Assembly (NCBI RefSeq): GCF_003605125.1
Contig: NZ_QPQT01000001.1
Coordinates: forward strand, 62,001-126,000
Direction of reading: 5' to 3'
Length of the DNA: 64,000 nt
DNA from: Shewanella algidipiscicola
GTDB lineage: Bacteria > Pseudomonadota > Gammaproteobacteria > Enterobacterales > Shewanellaceae
Part shown: piece by piece, positions 1-8,688 of the stretch
How positions within the stretch are numbered: the stretch's first letter is position 1
How the letters are laid out: each line of letters opens with the position of its first letter
Notes under the pieces: model-generated
What the model saw: the letters and a program-made list of their open reading frames with translations, nothing else
The model's database searches: none
What the model was told of the DNA's origin: nothing
Translations under genes and position numbers: made by a program

Positions 1-50
1 CTAACATTTTTGGGTATACTGCCCAGATTATTCGCTATGGTAGCAACTTG

Positions 51-530
51 ATGACTGGACTGAAACAACTGTTAATCTTCACCGATGGATCTTGCTTAGG
101 AAATCCCGGCCCCGGTGGGTATGGCGTGGTAATGAAATATAAGGCCCATGTGAAAGAACTTGCCGATGGTTTTGCCCTCACCACCAATAATCGCATGGAG
201 CTACTGGCGCCGATCATCGCTCTAGAAGCACTGCATGAGCCATGCAATATTATCCTAACCAGCGACAGCCAGTACATGCGTCAAGGCATCACACAATGGA
301 TCCACGGCTGGAAAAAACGCGGCTGGCTCACCGCCAGTAAACAGCCGGTAAAAAATATCGATTTGTGGCAACGCCTAGATACTGCCACTCAAGCTCACCA
401 GATTGAGTGGCGCTGGGTTAAAGGCCACGCTGGGCACCTAGAAAACGAGCGCTGCGACTCTTTGGCACGTCTTGCCGCCGAAGCCAAACCCACGCAAATA
501 GATAAGGGATATATCGAAAACGCCCAGTGA
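51..530 (+). CDS. rnhA: Ribonuclease HI
   Basis: Cytoplasmic endonuclease that cuts the RNA strand of RNA-DNA hybrids (R-loops, primer remnants). The 159-residue protein has the usual family length and shows the complete DEDD metal site: D12 in [12 protein letters not shown]50 in [10 protein letters not shown]72 in SDSQYM and D136 in ENERCDSLA. The basic handle segment [10 protein letters not shown] is also present. The ATG at 51 follows a TTG at 48 in the same frame; the ATG is preferred because the protein then begins like other RNases HI. Its neighbour gloB is a common one in gammaproteobacteria. Family assignment is secure. Confidence 0.96.
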   Translation: MTGLKQLLIFTDGSCLGNPGPGGYGVVMKYKAHVKELADGFALTTNNRMELLAPIIALEALHEPCNIILTSDSQYMRQGITQWIHGWKKRGWLTASKQPVKNIDLWQRLDTATQAHQIEWRWVKGHAGHLENERCDSLARLAAEAKPTQIDKGYIENAQ

Positions 531-543
531 TCAGCAACCTGCA

Positions 544-1440
544 TCAAGGGGCGATGTTTAAAAACCGCTGACTAAAATGATCAAATGCATCACAAAGGGC
601 ACTCGGGTTACGGCTCTTGTGCCTAATGCGATAAAACTGCCGTGCTAGGGTCAACCCATTGACTTCAATCACCGCCAGCTCTTTACGATTTAGCTCTTTC
701 TCTAATGTCAGCTCTGACAATACCGCGAGGCCTGCACCTTGTCTGACCGCTTGTTTAATCGCATCTGGGGTAGAAAAACTAAATTTTTCAATCGGCTGCA
801 GATCGAGCATATTCGCCGCATTGATAAAATAATCGCGCGTCCCCGAGCCAGATTCACGCATCACCCAATGCTGTCCACGCACCTGCTCAGGCTCGACCTG
901 CTGCCCAGCCAGTGGGTGCGCTGGATGACAAAATACCAAGAGTTTATCTTTATGCCATGCCTCGACCTTAATACGGCTGTCTAAACATTGCCCTTCGATA
1001 AAACCCACTTCAACGCTAAACTCCAATACCGCTTTGATTACTGCTTGAGTATTGGTGATATTGAGATCCACCATCGATGAGGTAAATTGCTGGCAAAACG
1101 CCACGGCACTTTTCGCCAACAAATAATTACCTATGGTCGAGCTGGCAGCCACGTTTAAGGTTCCGCTCAAAGTGGCTTCTGGCGACGAAAAAAGTTGTTC
1201 AATTTGTTCAACTTTTTGTAAGGCTTCAGTCGCTAAGGGTAATAACAAACTGCCTTGAGCATTAAGGCGTAATCGATTTCCGACCCGTTCAAACAGGCGT
1301 GTATCGAGCTGCTTTTCCAGTTCGGCCAGTGCCATTGAGGTCGCTGGGGCCGACAAATTAACGAGCTCAGCGGCTCTTGCAACTTGACCACTGCGTGCAA
1401 CTGCCTCAAAAATCATCAGCTGCTTTAAGGTGATTCTCAT
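544..1440 (-). CDS. LysR-family transcriptional regulator (YeiE/CbbR-like)
   Basis: A 298-residue DNA-binding regulator. The N-terminal winged helix-turn-helix spans about residues 1-60 (ITLKQLMIFEAVARSGQVARAAELVNLS, then LEKQLDTRLFERVGNRL). A LysR substrate-binding domain follows at about 88-290. The opening sequence resembles the YeiE/CysB-like group more than the small-aromatic regulators, but the effector cannot be read from sequence. It starts only four bases after the stop of the upstream methyltransferase, so the two are very likely co-transcribed. It is not divergent from an obvious target, which is unusual for this family. The family is clear; the function is unknown. Confidence 0.88.
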   Translation of the reverse strand: MRITLKQLMIFEAVARSGQVARAAELVNLSAPATSMALAELEKQLDTRLFERVGNRLRLNAQGSLLLPLATEALQKVEQIEQLFSSPEATLSGTLNVAASSTIGNYLLAKSAVAFCQQFTSSMVDLNITNTQAVIKAVLEFSVEVGFIEGQCLDSRIKVEAWHKDKLLVFCHPAHPLAGQQVEPEQVRGQHWVMRESGSGTRDYFINAANMLDLQPIEKFSFSTPDAIKQAVRQGAGLAVLSELTLEKELNRKELAVIEVNGLTLARQFYRIRHKSRNPSALCDAFDHFSQRFLNIAP

Positions 1441-1444
1441 TTAT

Positions 1445-2182
1445 TCACTCTTTATCATTATCATAAACCCGCAAAGGCCCATTACGGCCAGCGGTTGGTG
1501 CTGCCGACCAATTGGGTTGGCGCACTCGCTGACGATCGGCGATGGGAGTCAAAGGCGTTTCTAATTTACGCGCCACTAGAATGTACACGGCGCCGCTACC
1601 AGGCAACCAGGCTTGCAGAGCGTGCTGCCAAATGCTTTCATCTGTGATATCTGTCATCAAATGGTGATAGGCTAGGCGCTCATCACCGACCACTTGGTAA
1701 CCCAGCAATCCCAGCCAGTCTTTTACCCGCGCTGGAGTAAAAAATCGGCCAGACCAAGGCAGCCACTCTTGATAACGGGGCAGTATTTTCCCCAAAATAG
1801 CCGGACTTAACGGGTTAAAACCGACAATAAACAGATAGCCACCTGAAATTAATACACGATCGGTTTCGCGCAGCACGCTGTAAGGGTTAGTTTCAAAGTC
1901 GAGTAATAAACTGCACACCGCTGCATCAATAACCCCATTTTGGATCGGTAATTGGCTGTAATGACCAGTCAGCGATGCCTTGCCCTCGGGCGCGATAGAA
2001 AATGTTTTGCCAACGGGTAAATTGGGTTTATCTATCCCGGCGCTAAGTGGACCTAGGTTGAGCAGATGATAGCCAAACACTTTAGGCCACCATGGCGCCA
2101 GCTTCTCTTCAATGGCTTCTTGCAACCATTGACCATTTGGCAGATCTTGCCATCGCTGTGGTTTACTGGCCGTTATAAACAC
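1445..2182 (-). CDS. SAM-dependent methyltransferase (class I, YafS-like)
   Basis: A 245-residue putative class I methyltransferase. It matches the gene found next to gloB and rnhA in many gammaproteobacteria (yafS position in E. coli). The Rossmann core is weakly marked: LLNLGPLSAG stands for motif I, DAAVCSLLLDFETNPYSVLRETDRVLISGGYLFIVGFNPLSP for motifs II-IV. The start is GTG at 2182, supported by GGGAG eight bases upstream (minus strand). It is divergent from gloB across 172 bp and runs directly into the LysR gene. The substrate is unknown; a link with methylglyoxal detoxification is only suggested by position. Confidence 0.78.
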   Translation of the reverse strand: MFITASKPQRWQDLPNGQWLQEAIEEKLAPWWPKVFGYHLLNLGPLSAGIDKPNLPVGKTFSIAPEGKASLTGHYSQLPIQNGVIDAAVCSLLLDFETNPYSVLRETDRVLISGGYLFIVGFNPLSPAILGKILPRYQEWLPWSGRFFTPARVKDWLGLLGYQVVGDERLAYHHLMTDITDESIWQHALQAWLPGSGAVYILVARKLETPLTPIADRQRVRQPNWSAAPTAGRNGPLRVYDNDKE

Positions 2183-2354
2183 AATGCGCTCCCATTTTGC
2201 AACAAGTGGTATCGATAGGGTAAGTCTTGCCGTTTTATTAAATGCGATGTTTAAAAATCAATATTTTGTATTAAATCGTTAAAGGGCTATACACGCAATA
2301 GCCTCGCTCATTAAACTACTCAAGCTGACACACTTTTTTGAGGCACCCATTATT

Positions 2355-3134
2355 ATGATCTCTGTTACTCCTATTTTAGCCTTTGACGACAACTATATAT
2401 GGCTGATCAAATCGCCAGACTCACGCCATTGCTATGTGGTCGATCCTGGTGATGCCCAGCCTGTTATCGCGTATTTGACCGAACATCAACTTGAATTAAC
2501 AGGTATTTTGATCACTCATCATCACCATGATCATACTGGCGGTATTGCTCAATTACAGCAACACTTTAACCAGATGTTGAAGGTTTATGGTCCTGCAAGC
2601 GAAAACATCGCGGGCATAACTGACAACATCACTCAAGCCACTAGCGCGATCACCTTAGAGGGCGTTAATACACCGGTGGCAATTTTTCACTTACCGGGAC
2701 ACACTTTAGGGCACATCGCCTACCATATAGGTTCGCACCTGTTCTGCGGTGACACCTTATTCAGCGGCGGGTGTGGTCGGTTATTTGAAGGCACACCTGA
2801 GCAGATGCTCAGTTCGTTAACCTTACTCGCTCAGCTCGATGGCGACACCCTTGTCTATCCGGCCCATGAATATACATTGGCTAATTTACGCTTTGCCTTG
2901 ACGGTTGACCCAAGCAATAGTGCGTTACAAACCTATGTTCAACAAGCACAACAATATCGAGCAGTAAATCGCCCCACATTACCCACCACTATCGCCCATG
3001 AAAAGGCTATAAACCCCTTTTTACGTACCGACGACCCCAAGATACAGCAATCTCTCAACAAGCAATTTCAACAACCTATCCAGGATAAAACCATCAGTTT
3101 CACGCTTCTTAGGCAATGGAAAGACAACTTCTAG
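2355..3134 (+). CDS. gloB: Hydroxyacylglutathione hydrolase (glyoxalase II)
   Basis: Hydrolyses S-D-lactoylglutathione to D-lactate and glutathione, the second step of methylglyoxal detoxification in the cytoplasm. The 259-residue metallo-beta-lactamase fold carries the binuclear metal motif H55-x-H57-x-D59-H60 (ITHHHHDHTGG). Further ligand segments are HLPGHTLGHIAYH, FCGDTLFSGGCGRLFEG and YPAHEYTLANLRFA. The C-terminal glutathione-binding domain ends in ISFTLLRQWKDNF. The length is normal. It is followed after 86 bp by mltD, the arrangement usual in Shewanella and Vibrio. Confidence 0.96.
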   Translation: MISVTPILAFDDNYIWLIKSPDSRHCYVVDPGDAQPVIAYLTEHQLELTGILITHHHHDHTGGIAQLQQHFNQMLKVYGPASENIAGITDNITQATSAITLEGVNTPVAIFHLPGHTLGHIAYHIGSHLFCGDTLFSGGCGRLFEGTPEQMLSSLTLLAQLDGDTLVYPAHEYTLANLRFALTVDPSNSALQTYVQQAQQYRAVNRPTLPTTIAHEKAINPFLRTDDPKIQQSLNKQFQQPIQDKTISFTLLRQWKDNF

Positions 3135-3220
3135 GAAATCATTTACAATAGCGCGCTAATTAAGTCCCCCTACTCATCCGAGGTACGATACTGGGACATA
3201 TCTGTAAGGAATAATGTTTA

Positions 3221-4756
3221 ATGCGCTTACCACTTGTCCTGATGGCGGCAGGGTTCTCCCTGCTTGCTGGTTGTCAGCACTTAACCGTACAACCCGTAAC
3301 ACCGCTACCATCACAGGTCGAAACGCCTGCAACCCCGCTGGTGAATCTCGCCGAAGAGCAACCTGAGCCTGTCGTGGTCACCGATGTCTGGCAACGGATC
3401 CGCTTAGGGCTCACCATGCCGGTGCCAGATCAAAAACTGGTTAATCAATATCGCGATTGGTATATCAAGCATCCACAACACCTAGCTCGCGTCTCTGAGC
3501 GTGCTGAACCCTTTATGTACTTGATTGTTGAAGAAATCGAAAAGCGTAACTTGCCTATTGAGCTCGCCTTATTGCCAATAGTGGAAAGTGCGTTTGACCC
3601 CTTTGCCTATTCCCATGGCGCCGCATCTGGCCTATGGCAATTTACCTCGCCAATGGCTAAATATTTTGGCTTAGAGATGAACTGGTGGTACGACGGCCGA
3701 CGTGATGTGCCAGCAGCGACTACTGCGGCACTCGATATGATGGAATACCTGTACCAAAAAACTCATCAAAATTGGTTATACGCCATCGCGGCCTATAACA
3801 CTGGCGAGGGTCGAGTGCTTAATGCCATTAAGCGCAATCAACGTAAAGGAATATCCAGTGACTTCTGGTCGCTTGATTTACCGCGTGAAACCGAACGTTA
3901 TGTGCCACAGTTAATCGCCTTAGCCGATGTCATTAACAACGCCGAAGCATACGGCATTGAACTACACCCAATCCCCAACCAACCACAACTTAAAGTGGTT
4001 GAAATAGGTAGCCAAATCGACTTGGCACTGGCGGCGAAAATGGCAGATATGACACTTAATGAACTGCATTCGCTTAACCCAGGTTTTAACCAATGGGCCA
4101 CTGCGCCACAAGGGCCACACAAATTAGTGTTGCCAATCGATAAAGCCGAAGCCTTTGAAATAGTGCTTTCCCAAAGTGAAGCCGCAGATCGGCTTTCATG
4201 GCAACGCTATAAGATAAAATCAGGAGACAGCTTAGGCAAGATAGCCGAGCGCTACAACACCACACCAGCGGCATTGCGTGCCGTTAACGATATGCAAAAC
4301 AATACGATCATTGCTGGTAAACATCTGTTGATCCCCGTCGCGGCGAAAGATCCCTCACAATACTTATTGTCGGCAGATCAGCGCTTGCAACAACAATCTC
4401 GCAGTGGTAAAGGGATCAAGCTTAACTATACCGTTAAACCTGGTGACTCTTTTTGGAAAATTGCCAAAGCCCACAAAGTTAAGGTATCAAGCCTCGCCAA
4501 GTGGAATGCGATGACACCAAAAGATCCATTAAAATTGGGTAAAACCTTAGTCATTTGGCAACAAAGTAATAAAAGCACTGTTACTCGTACCGTCAACTAT
4601 ATCGTTCGCAGTGGCGATTCACTGGCCAAAATTGCCGCTAAATTTAAAGTACAAGTTAATCAATTAGTGCAATGGAATAATCTCTCTGGGAAAAAGTATT
4701 TACAGCCAGGGCAAAAGTTAACTGTGCATGTTGATGTCACCCGCTCCAGAGCCTAA
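3221..4756 (+). CDS. mltD: Membrane-bound lytic murein transglycosylase D with three LysM repeats
   Basis: Outer-membrane lipoprotein that cleaves the MurNAc-GlcNAc bond of peptidoglycan, giving 1,6-anhydro ends. A lipobox (LLAGC, Cys18) ends the signal peptide. The goose-lysozyme-like SLT domain lies at about residues 100-230 with catalytic E122 in PIVESAFDPFAYSHGAASGLWQF. Three LysM peptidoglycan-binding repeats follow at roughly 330-375, 405-450 and 460-505 (YKIKSGDSLGKIA, YTVKPGDSFWKIA, YIVRSGDSLAKIA). The E. coli enzyme has two, so this 511-residue form carries one more. Probably co-oriented with gloB and ended by the hairpin at 4777. Confidence 0.95.
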   Translation: MRLPLVLMAAGFSLLAGCQHLTVQPVTPLPSQVETPATPLVNLAEEQPEPVVVTDVWQRIRLGLTMPVPDQKLVNQYRDWYIKHPQHLARVSERAEPFMYLIVEEIEKRNLPIELALLPIVESAFDPFAYSHGAASGLWQFTSPMAKYFGLEMNWWYDGRRDVPAATTAALDMMEYLYQKTHQNWLYAIAAYNTGEGRVLNAIKRNQRKGISSDFWSLDLPRETERYVPQLIALADVINNAEAYGIELHPIPNQPQLKVVEIGSQIDLALAAKMADMTLNELHSLNPGFNQWATAPQGPHKLVLPIDKAEAFEIVLSQSEAADRLSWQRYKIKSGDSLGKIAERYNTTPAALRAVNDMQNNTIIAGKHLLIPVAAKDPSQYLLSADQRLQQQSRSGKGIKLNYTVKPGDSFWKIAKAHKVKVSSLAKWNAMTPKDPLKLGKTLVIWQQSNKSTVTRTVNYIVRSGDSLAKIAAKFKVQVNQLVQWNNLSGKKYLQPGQKLTVHVDVTRSRA

Positions 4757-4776
4757 TTAAACAAAATAATGCATAC

Positions 4777-4807
4777 AAAAAAGCGATGCCTAAGGCATCG
4801 CTTTTTT
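4777..4807 (+). terminator. Rho-independent terminator after mltD (probably bidirectional)
   Basis: Perfect stem AAAAAAGCGATGCC / GGCATCGCTTTTTT with a TAA loop and a T6 run. It lies between the convergent mltD and the minus-strand lipoprotein gene. The A-run on the left makes it usable in both directions. Confidence 0.9.
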
Positions 4808-4949
4808 ACTTTATCAAGCTTAATGAACCACTTGATTATCTGGCTACCGTGAGTCTTGACTCACTATTCTTAAATTAGCATCACGAATAACCTAAGTGCA
4901 CTACATCTAATGCTTCACATCTGAGCATGAATCAACTAAGGCTTAAACC

Positions 4950-5549
4950 CTATCGAGTTAATGGTGCGCTAATATCCACCAATGCCACCTGTTGTTCGCT
5001 CGATTCGGTGGCGACACCATCATAACGTGCTAGAAGCATCGCATCTGCTGGAAATGCCACTAACTGCGACTCTGGGATCATAAAATTAACCTTAACCTGC
5101 TGATGTGGCGCAATAACGACATCTCTTAACGCTTGAGTAAACATCATCTCATCAGACCATGCCCACAAGCGTTTACCATCGGCATCGACAACCCATAGAT
5201 CCGCCGTCATCCCTGAACGATATTGAATTGGCACGCCATAATCATTGGGGTTACTCACCATTAGGGTCACTTGAAGGCCTTTATCGACTAACGATGACGT
5301 CAATTCACCTTTAAATAAACTCTTTTGCGGCATTTGAGGATCCATTGGTCGCTCAGTTGTGGGGTGGTCAATCGCCTTGCGATCGGCAAACGGAGACTGG
5401 CCTTTCACTACGTTTACACTGTCACTGTTTGCCTGCTCGATTGCACGTACCTCTGCAGAAACGGCAGCTGGTTTAACGGGCTGTTCAGCATAAGCGCAAC
5501 CCGTAATAAAGAGTAACAAGGACAAAGATGTGACCGAAGTCTTCAGCAT
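4950..5549 (-). CDS. Putative lipoprotein with BsuPI-like (intracellular proteinase inhibitor) domain
   Basis: A 199-residue probable lipoprotein. The signal sequence ends in a lipobox-like ITGC at about residue 18. A low-complexity linker (about 20-80) precedes a beta-rich domain at about 85-185 with the pattern LQVTLMVSNPNDYGVPIQYRSGMTADLWVVDADGKRLWAWSDEMMFTQ. This pattern matches BsuPI-type domains, in which polar residues flank a 'fraction bound to speech-like' beta sandwich; here it is read only as a fold hint. Its ATG overlaps the stop of the upstream AsmA-like gene (TAATG), so the two are translationally coupled. Substrate or partner unknown. Confidence 0.68.
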   Translation of the reverse strand: MLKTSVTSLSLLLFITGCAYAEQPVKPAAVSAEVRAIEQANSDSVNVVKGQSPFADRKAIDHPTTERPMDPQMPQKSLFKGELTSSLVDKGLQVTLMVSNPNDYGVPIQYRSGMTADLWVVDADGKRLWAWSDEMMFTQALRDVVIAPHQQVKVNFMIPESQLVAFPADAMLLARYDGVATESSEQQVALVDISAPLTR

Positions 5550-7375
5550 TAGAATCCTCCTAGCTTTTTAAGCAGTTCATCTTTGAGCTTGTCTTTCGCT
5601 TTATCGGTTTCTTGTTTTAATTTGGCATCAAACAAGGCCGCCGTATCAAGTTTAAATTCCGGCTCGCTCATGGTTCCGGTAATCGCAAAAGGAATTTCGA
5701 CACCATATAAGGCATCACGTTCATTCCCACCTTGACCTTCAAGAGAGCCGACCACAGATGTTGTCAACTTATAATCTAGCGCTTGGGTAATAATATTGGC
5801 ATCACCTTGACCACCGAGACGAATAAGGGGTGAGGCCATCGCTAGATCAGGGTTATTGAACACCCCTTTTGCCAAGGAGAAACTCCCCGTTAGGCTGGTG
5901 AAGTCGGTTTTTTTCTCACCTGTCGATGTGGCATTGAGATCGCCGCTCAACTTTGCTTTAGCATCACGCAGCATCTGCGGAATATTCACTCCATAGAGCG
6001 CACCGTCGGTCACACTAAATTGACCTTTAGCCATTAGATTACGTTTAATATTGTCACTAATTAAACTTTGTCCGTTACCCGTGATATTAAAGTTGGCGGT
6101 ACCCGCTAATAAATCAACCTCGGCAGCGTCGGTCAATAACGGCAGTACTTTCACGCCAGAGATCTTACTGTCAAAACGATAGTTGGCCACCGCTTGACGT
6201 CCATCTAGACGTGCCGATGAGGTTAAGGTACCTTGATAAAGCTCAGCCGATAGCTGCTTAACATCTAATACCCCCTCTTTTAATACCAGCTTCATTAGCC
6301 AATTATTGGTGGTCAAATTATTAACCACAATCGATTTGATACTCAAATCTAAGGCTAAGTTAACCGCTTTTAGGCCAGTAAGATCGGGCTCCTCTTGCTT
6401 AGTCTCTGTTGCTTGAGTCGCCTCAGTAGCTTCAGCCGTTTCACTCTTAGGTAGCAAGTTATCTAGGTTAATATCATCAAATGCCAGTGACGCAATGACA
6501 TTAGGCACCGCTGCACCATAATGAATATCGAATTTACCGCTTGCGGTAATTGAGTCGATTGCTAAGCGCTCAAGCATAAGCGCGACTCGTTGATCTTGGG
6601 TATTGACCGTCACTTGAGTCCTTAAATCAACGGTCATTGCTTGATTGGGGATACCTTCGCCTTTGATGGTATTGCTGATGGCAAAATCACTTAAGCTAAT
6701 CTGCTTAAGATCCTCAGACACTGTTAATTGACCAATCCCTTCGCTAACGAGTTTCACATCAGGCATACTGGCACTAAACTTATAGGACAAATCGGCTAAC
6801 TGCCCTAATGAAAACACACCTAAATTAAGCTCATCAAGGCTGAAGACCTGAACCTTACCACTTGCCTCATCATATAAATTAATTTGAGTATTGGTAATCG
6901 CGATGCCACCAATATTAAGACGACTCAGTTGCACATTGGCTGGAGCCTGTTCGTTGACCGCATCATCGGCTTGCTTATTCTTAGTCGAAGTTAAACCATC
7001 AAAACTGCTACGACCATCTTTGTAGGTATCAAGGTTAACGGTTAAACCGTCTAAATTCAGCTGCGCGATATCCACCTCTTTACTGAGCAAGGGCAATAGT
7101 GCAACCTCAGCCACAATGCCATCAACACTGACCATGGTTGAGTGTTCAAACCCTTGCGGATTAGATAGCGTAATATCACCCAAAGAAATACCTATGGCAG
7201 GGAAAAAGGTCCAGCTTAAATCTTGATTGATGAGTAAATCCCGCCCCGTTTGTTTTTTTACCGCATCGACAATTTGCGGCTTAAAATCATTAGGGTCAAA
7301 TATCACGGTTAAATATAGGGCCAGTGCAATAAATAATGTAACGACAGCAAGTAGCAACCATTTAATAAATTTCAT
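5549..7375 (-). CDS. AsmA family protein
   Basis: A 608-residue inner-membrane-anchored periplasmic protein of the AsmA/TamB/YhdP superfamily, a group linked to outer-membrane biogenesis and lipid transport. One N-terminal transmembrane helix (about residues 3-25, FIKWLLLAVVTLFIALALYL) is followed by the typical AsmA opening FDPNDFKPQIVDAVKKQTGRDLLINQDLSW. A long beta-rich body carries the C-terminal AsmA_2 pattern LTGSFSLAKGVFNNPDLAMASPLIRLGGQGDAN. An ATG at 7387 is also in frame; 7375 is chosen because the membrane anchor then begins at once, as in homologues, with GGAACC upstream. Coupled to the lipoprotein gene, suggesting a shared envelope role. Confidence 0.88.
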   Translation of the reverse strand: MKFIKWLLLAVVTLFIALALYLTVIFDPNDFKPQIVDAVKKQTGRDLLINQDLSWTFFPAIGISLGDITLSNPQGFEHSTMVSVDGIVAEVALLPLLSKEVDIAQLNLDGLTVNLDTYKDGRSSFDGLTSTKNKQADDAVNEQAPANVQLSRLNIGGIAITNTQINLYDEASGKVQVFSLDELNLGVFSLGQLADLSYKFSASMPDVKLVSEGIGQLTVSEDLKQISLSDFAISNTIKGEGIPNQAMTVDLRTQVTVNTQDQRVALMLERLAIDSITASGKFDIHYGAAVPNVIASLAFDDINLDNLLPKSETAEATEATQATETKQEEPDLTGLKAVNLALDLSIKSIVVNNLTTNNWLMKLVLKEGVLDVKQLSAELYQGTLTSSARLDGRQAVANYRFDSKISGVKVLPLLTDAAEVDLLAGTANFNITGNGQSLISDNIKRNLMAKGQFSVTDGALYGVNIPQMLRDAKAKLSGDLNATSTGEKKTDFTSLTGSFSLAKGVFNNPDLAMASPLIRLGGQGDANIITQALDYKLTTSVVGSLEGQGGNERDALYGVEIPFAITGTMSEPEFKLDTAALFDAKLKQETDKAKDKLKDELLKKLGGF

Positions 7376-7414
7376 AACAGGTTCCATCTGGTGAATGAAT
7401 AGACAGCGATACGC

Positions 7415-7909
7415 TTAACACTCTAGAGGTAATTCGAGTCGTTTTAACGACACCGCAATACCATTATCATCGGCGTATAGCATCATGCCAGGTTTAATTA
7501 TAACGCGGTCTATCTCTAATGGGACATTAACATCCCCTATGTCGCGTTTATCCGTTTTTATCGGATTAGCTCCTAATGCCTGGATCCCTATCGGCATCTG
7601 TTTCAATGCCGCCACATCACGAACATATCCATTAATGACAATGCCACTCCAGCCGTTATCGACTGCACTTTGGGCTATCATATCCCCCAATAACGCACGT
7701 CTTGTGGATGCACCACCATCAACTACTAATATTTTCCCCTCACCGCCTTGGGCTAATATCTGTTTAACTTTTGAGTTATCCTCAAAACATTTAACGGTCA
7801 CCACCTCACCCCAAAATATGGATTTTTGACCAAATTGTCGATAATGAGGTGAAAGTAATGATAAATCCGACTCATAAAGGTCGAAGAGATCGGGCAGTAG
7901 GTCAAGCAT
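7415..7909 (-). CDS. RraA-like protein (putative 4-hydroxy-4-methyl-2-oxoglutarate aldolase family)
   Basis: A 164-residue member of the RraA/HMG-aldolase fold. Family motifs are VTVKCFEDNSKVKQIL, ILVVDGGASTRRALLGDMIA and GIVINGYVRDVAALKQM. E. coli RraA, the RNase E inhibitor, has RQ after the GAV segment. This protein keeps Arg-Asp (YVRD), the pair that the aldolase members use for metal and catalysis, so either activity is possible. The gene sits 39 bp upstream of the AsmA-like gene on the same strand and may head that operon. Family sure, role unresolved. Confidence 0.82.
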   Translation of the reverse strand: MLDLLPDLFDLYESDLSLLSPHYRQFGQKSIFWGEVVTVKCFEDNSKVKQILAQGGEGKILVVDGGASTRRALLGDMIAQSAVDNGWSGIVINGYVRDVAALKQMPIGIQALGANPIKTDKRDIGDVNVPLEIDRVIIKPGMMLYADDNGIAVSLKRLELPLEC

Positions 7910-8122
7910 ATACGCCTCCGTGCATCAATAAAATGAATAAGTTACTATAGCAAGGCAAGATTAAAATGAACATGAGATAAATTTACAATAAGTGGTTTTA
8001 GAAAACCTATTCTCAATCTATAATTAGTCGCAACTCCTAGCAGATCCTATCTCTGTGCCATATTCAGTTATAGGATTGTAGAGAAATTGATTTTACTTTC
8101 CTATCGACCTACTTGAGATAAC

Positions 8123-8437
8123 ATGACTGATAATTTTGATTTACAAGATGCCATCTCGGCTCTCGACGAATACGGCTACGAAAAGAAGCAAACTAGCGGA
8201 TTGGAGAACGCTCGTAATGCTAACCAAATGGAAACGTACCTTAAATCGCTTAATTATAATTTACGCCGGTTAACCACGTTACAAACAGTGGTCAATAAAT
8301 TGGTCGATGAAGAAGAATATAAGCAGGCACAAACAGAAAACATCCAAACTTATAAATCCAAAATCATTAATCTATCACGTCAATACGACCTCTCATTTGA
8401 TGATGTTATAGAGATTATGCGCCAGCAGAAGAGTTAA
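8123..8437 (+). CDS. Small coiled-coil hypothetical protein
   Basis: A 104-residue hydrophilic protein with no signal peptide or membrane segment. Residues about 35-90 show heptad-like spacing of hydrophobic residues (NYNLRRLTTLQTVVNKLVDEEEYKQ), predicting a helical coiled coil. The end, YDLSFDDVIEIMRQQ, faintly recalls the end of the oligomerisation region in H-NS/MvaT-type proteins, but no DNA-binding domain follows. I do not recognise the family. The gene is isolated, divergent from the RraA-like gene and followed by a hairpin at 8458-8485. Codon use resembles its neighbours, so a real gene is likely. Confidence 0.65.
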   Translation: MTDNFDLQDAISALDEYGYEKKQTSGLENARNANQMETYLKSLNYNLRRLTTLQTVVNKLVDEEEYKQAQTENIQTYKSKIINLSRQYDLSFDDVIEIMRQQKS

Positions 8438-8582
8438 CTATGCTCTCAATCCGCAATCATCACGGTAATTAACATAACCGTGATGCGAATGCATGCAACA
8501 TACTAACTGATGCCTTGCTGAGGTAAAAATGACTAAAACCTAAGAGGACTAAATTACTCAGAGTCGTGACATTAAGAGCACT

Positions 8583-8634
8583 GAATAAGTGTACTAAATA
8601 AGAGTACTAAATAAGAGTACTAAATAAGAGTACT
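8583..8634. repeat. 13-bp tandem repeat, four copies
   Basis: Four consecutive 13-bp units of the form AAATAAGAGTACT. The first copy differs at two positions (GAATAAGTGTACT); the last three are identical. The tract lies in the long gap upstream of the binding-protein gene. Identical adjacent units point to recent slippage. Confidence 0.9.
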
Positions 8635-8660
8635 AAAAATTAGCTTACCAAATTGCCAAA

Positions 8661-8688
8661 CTGCAATTCTGCAATTCTGCAATTCTGC
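8661..8688. repeat. 8-bp tandem repeat, 3.5 copies
   Basis: Perfect repeats of CTGCAATT (three full copies plus CTGC). They lie 26 bp to the right of the 13-bp repeat tract, in the same gene-free stretch. Confidence 0.9.

Noticed and set aside
8458..8485. Hairpin after the small coiled-coil gene as a Rho-independent terminator
   Set aside because: Nine-bp stem but a 10-base loop and no T tract; kept only as part of the gap description.
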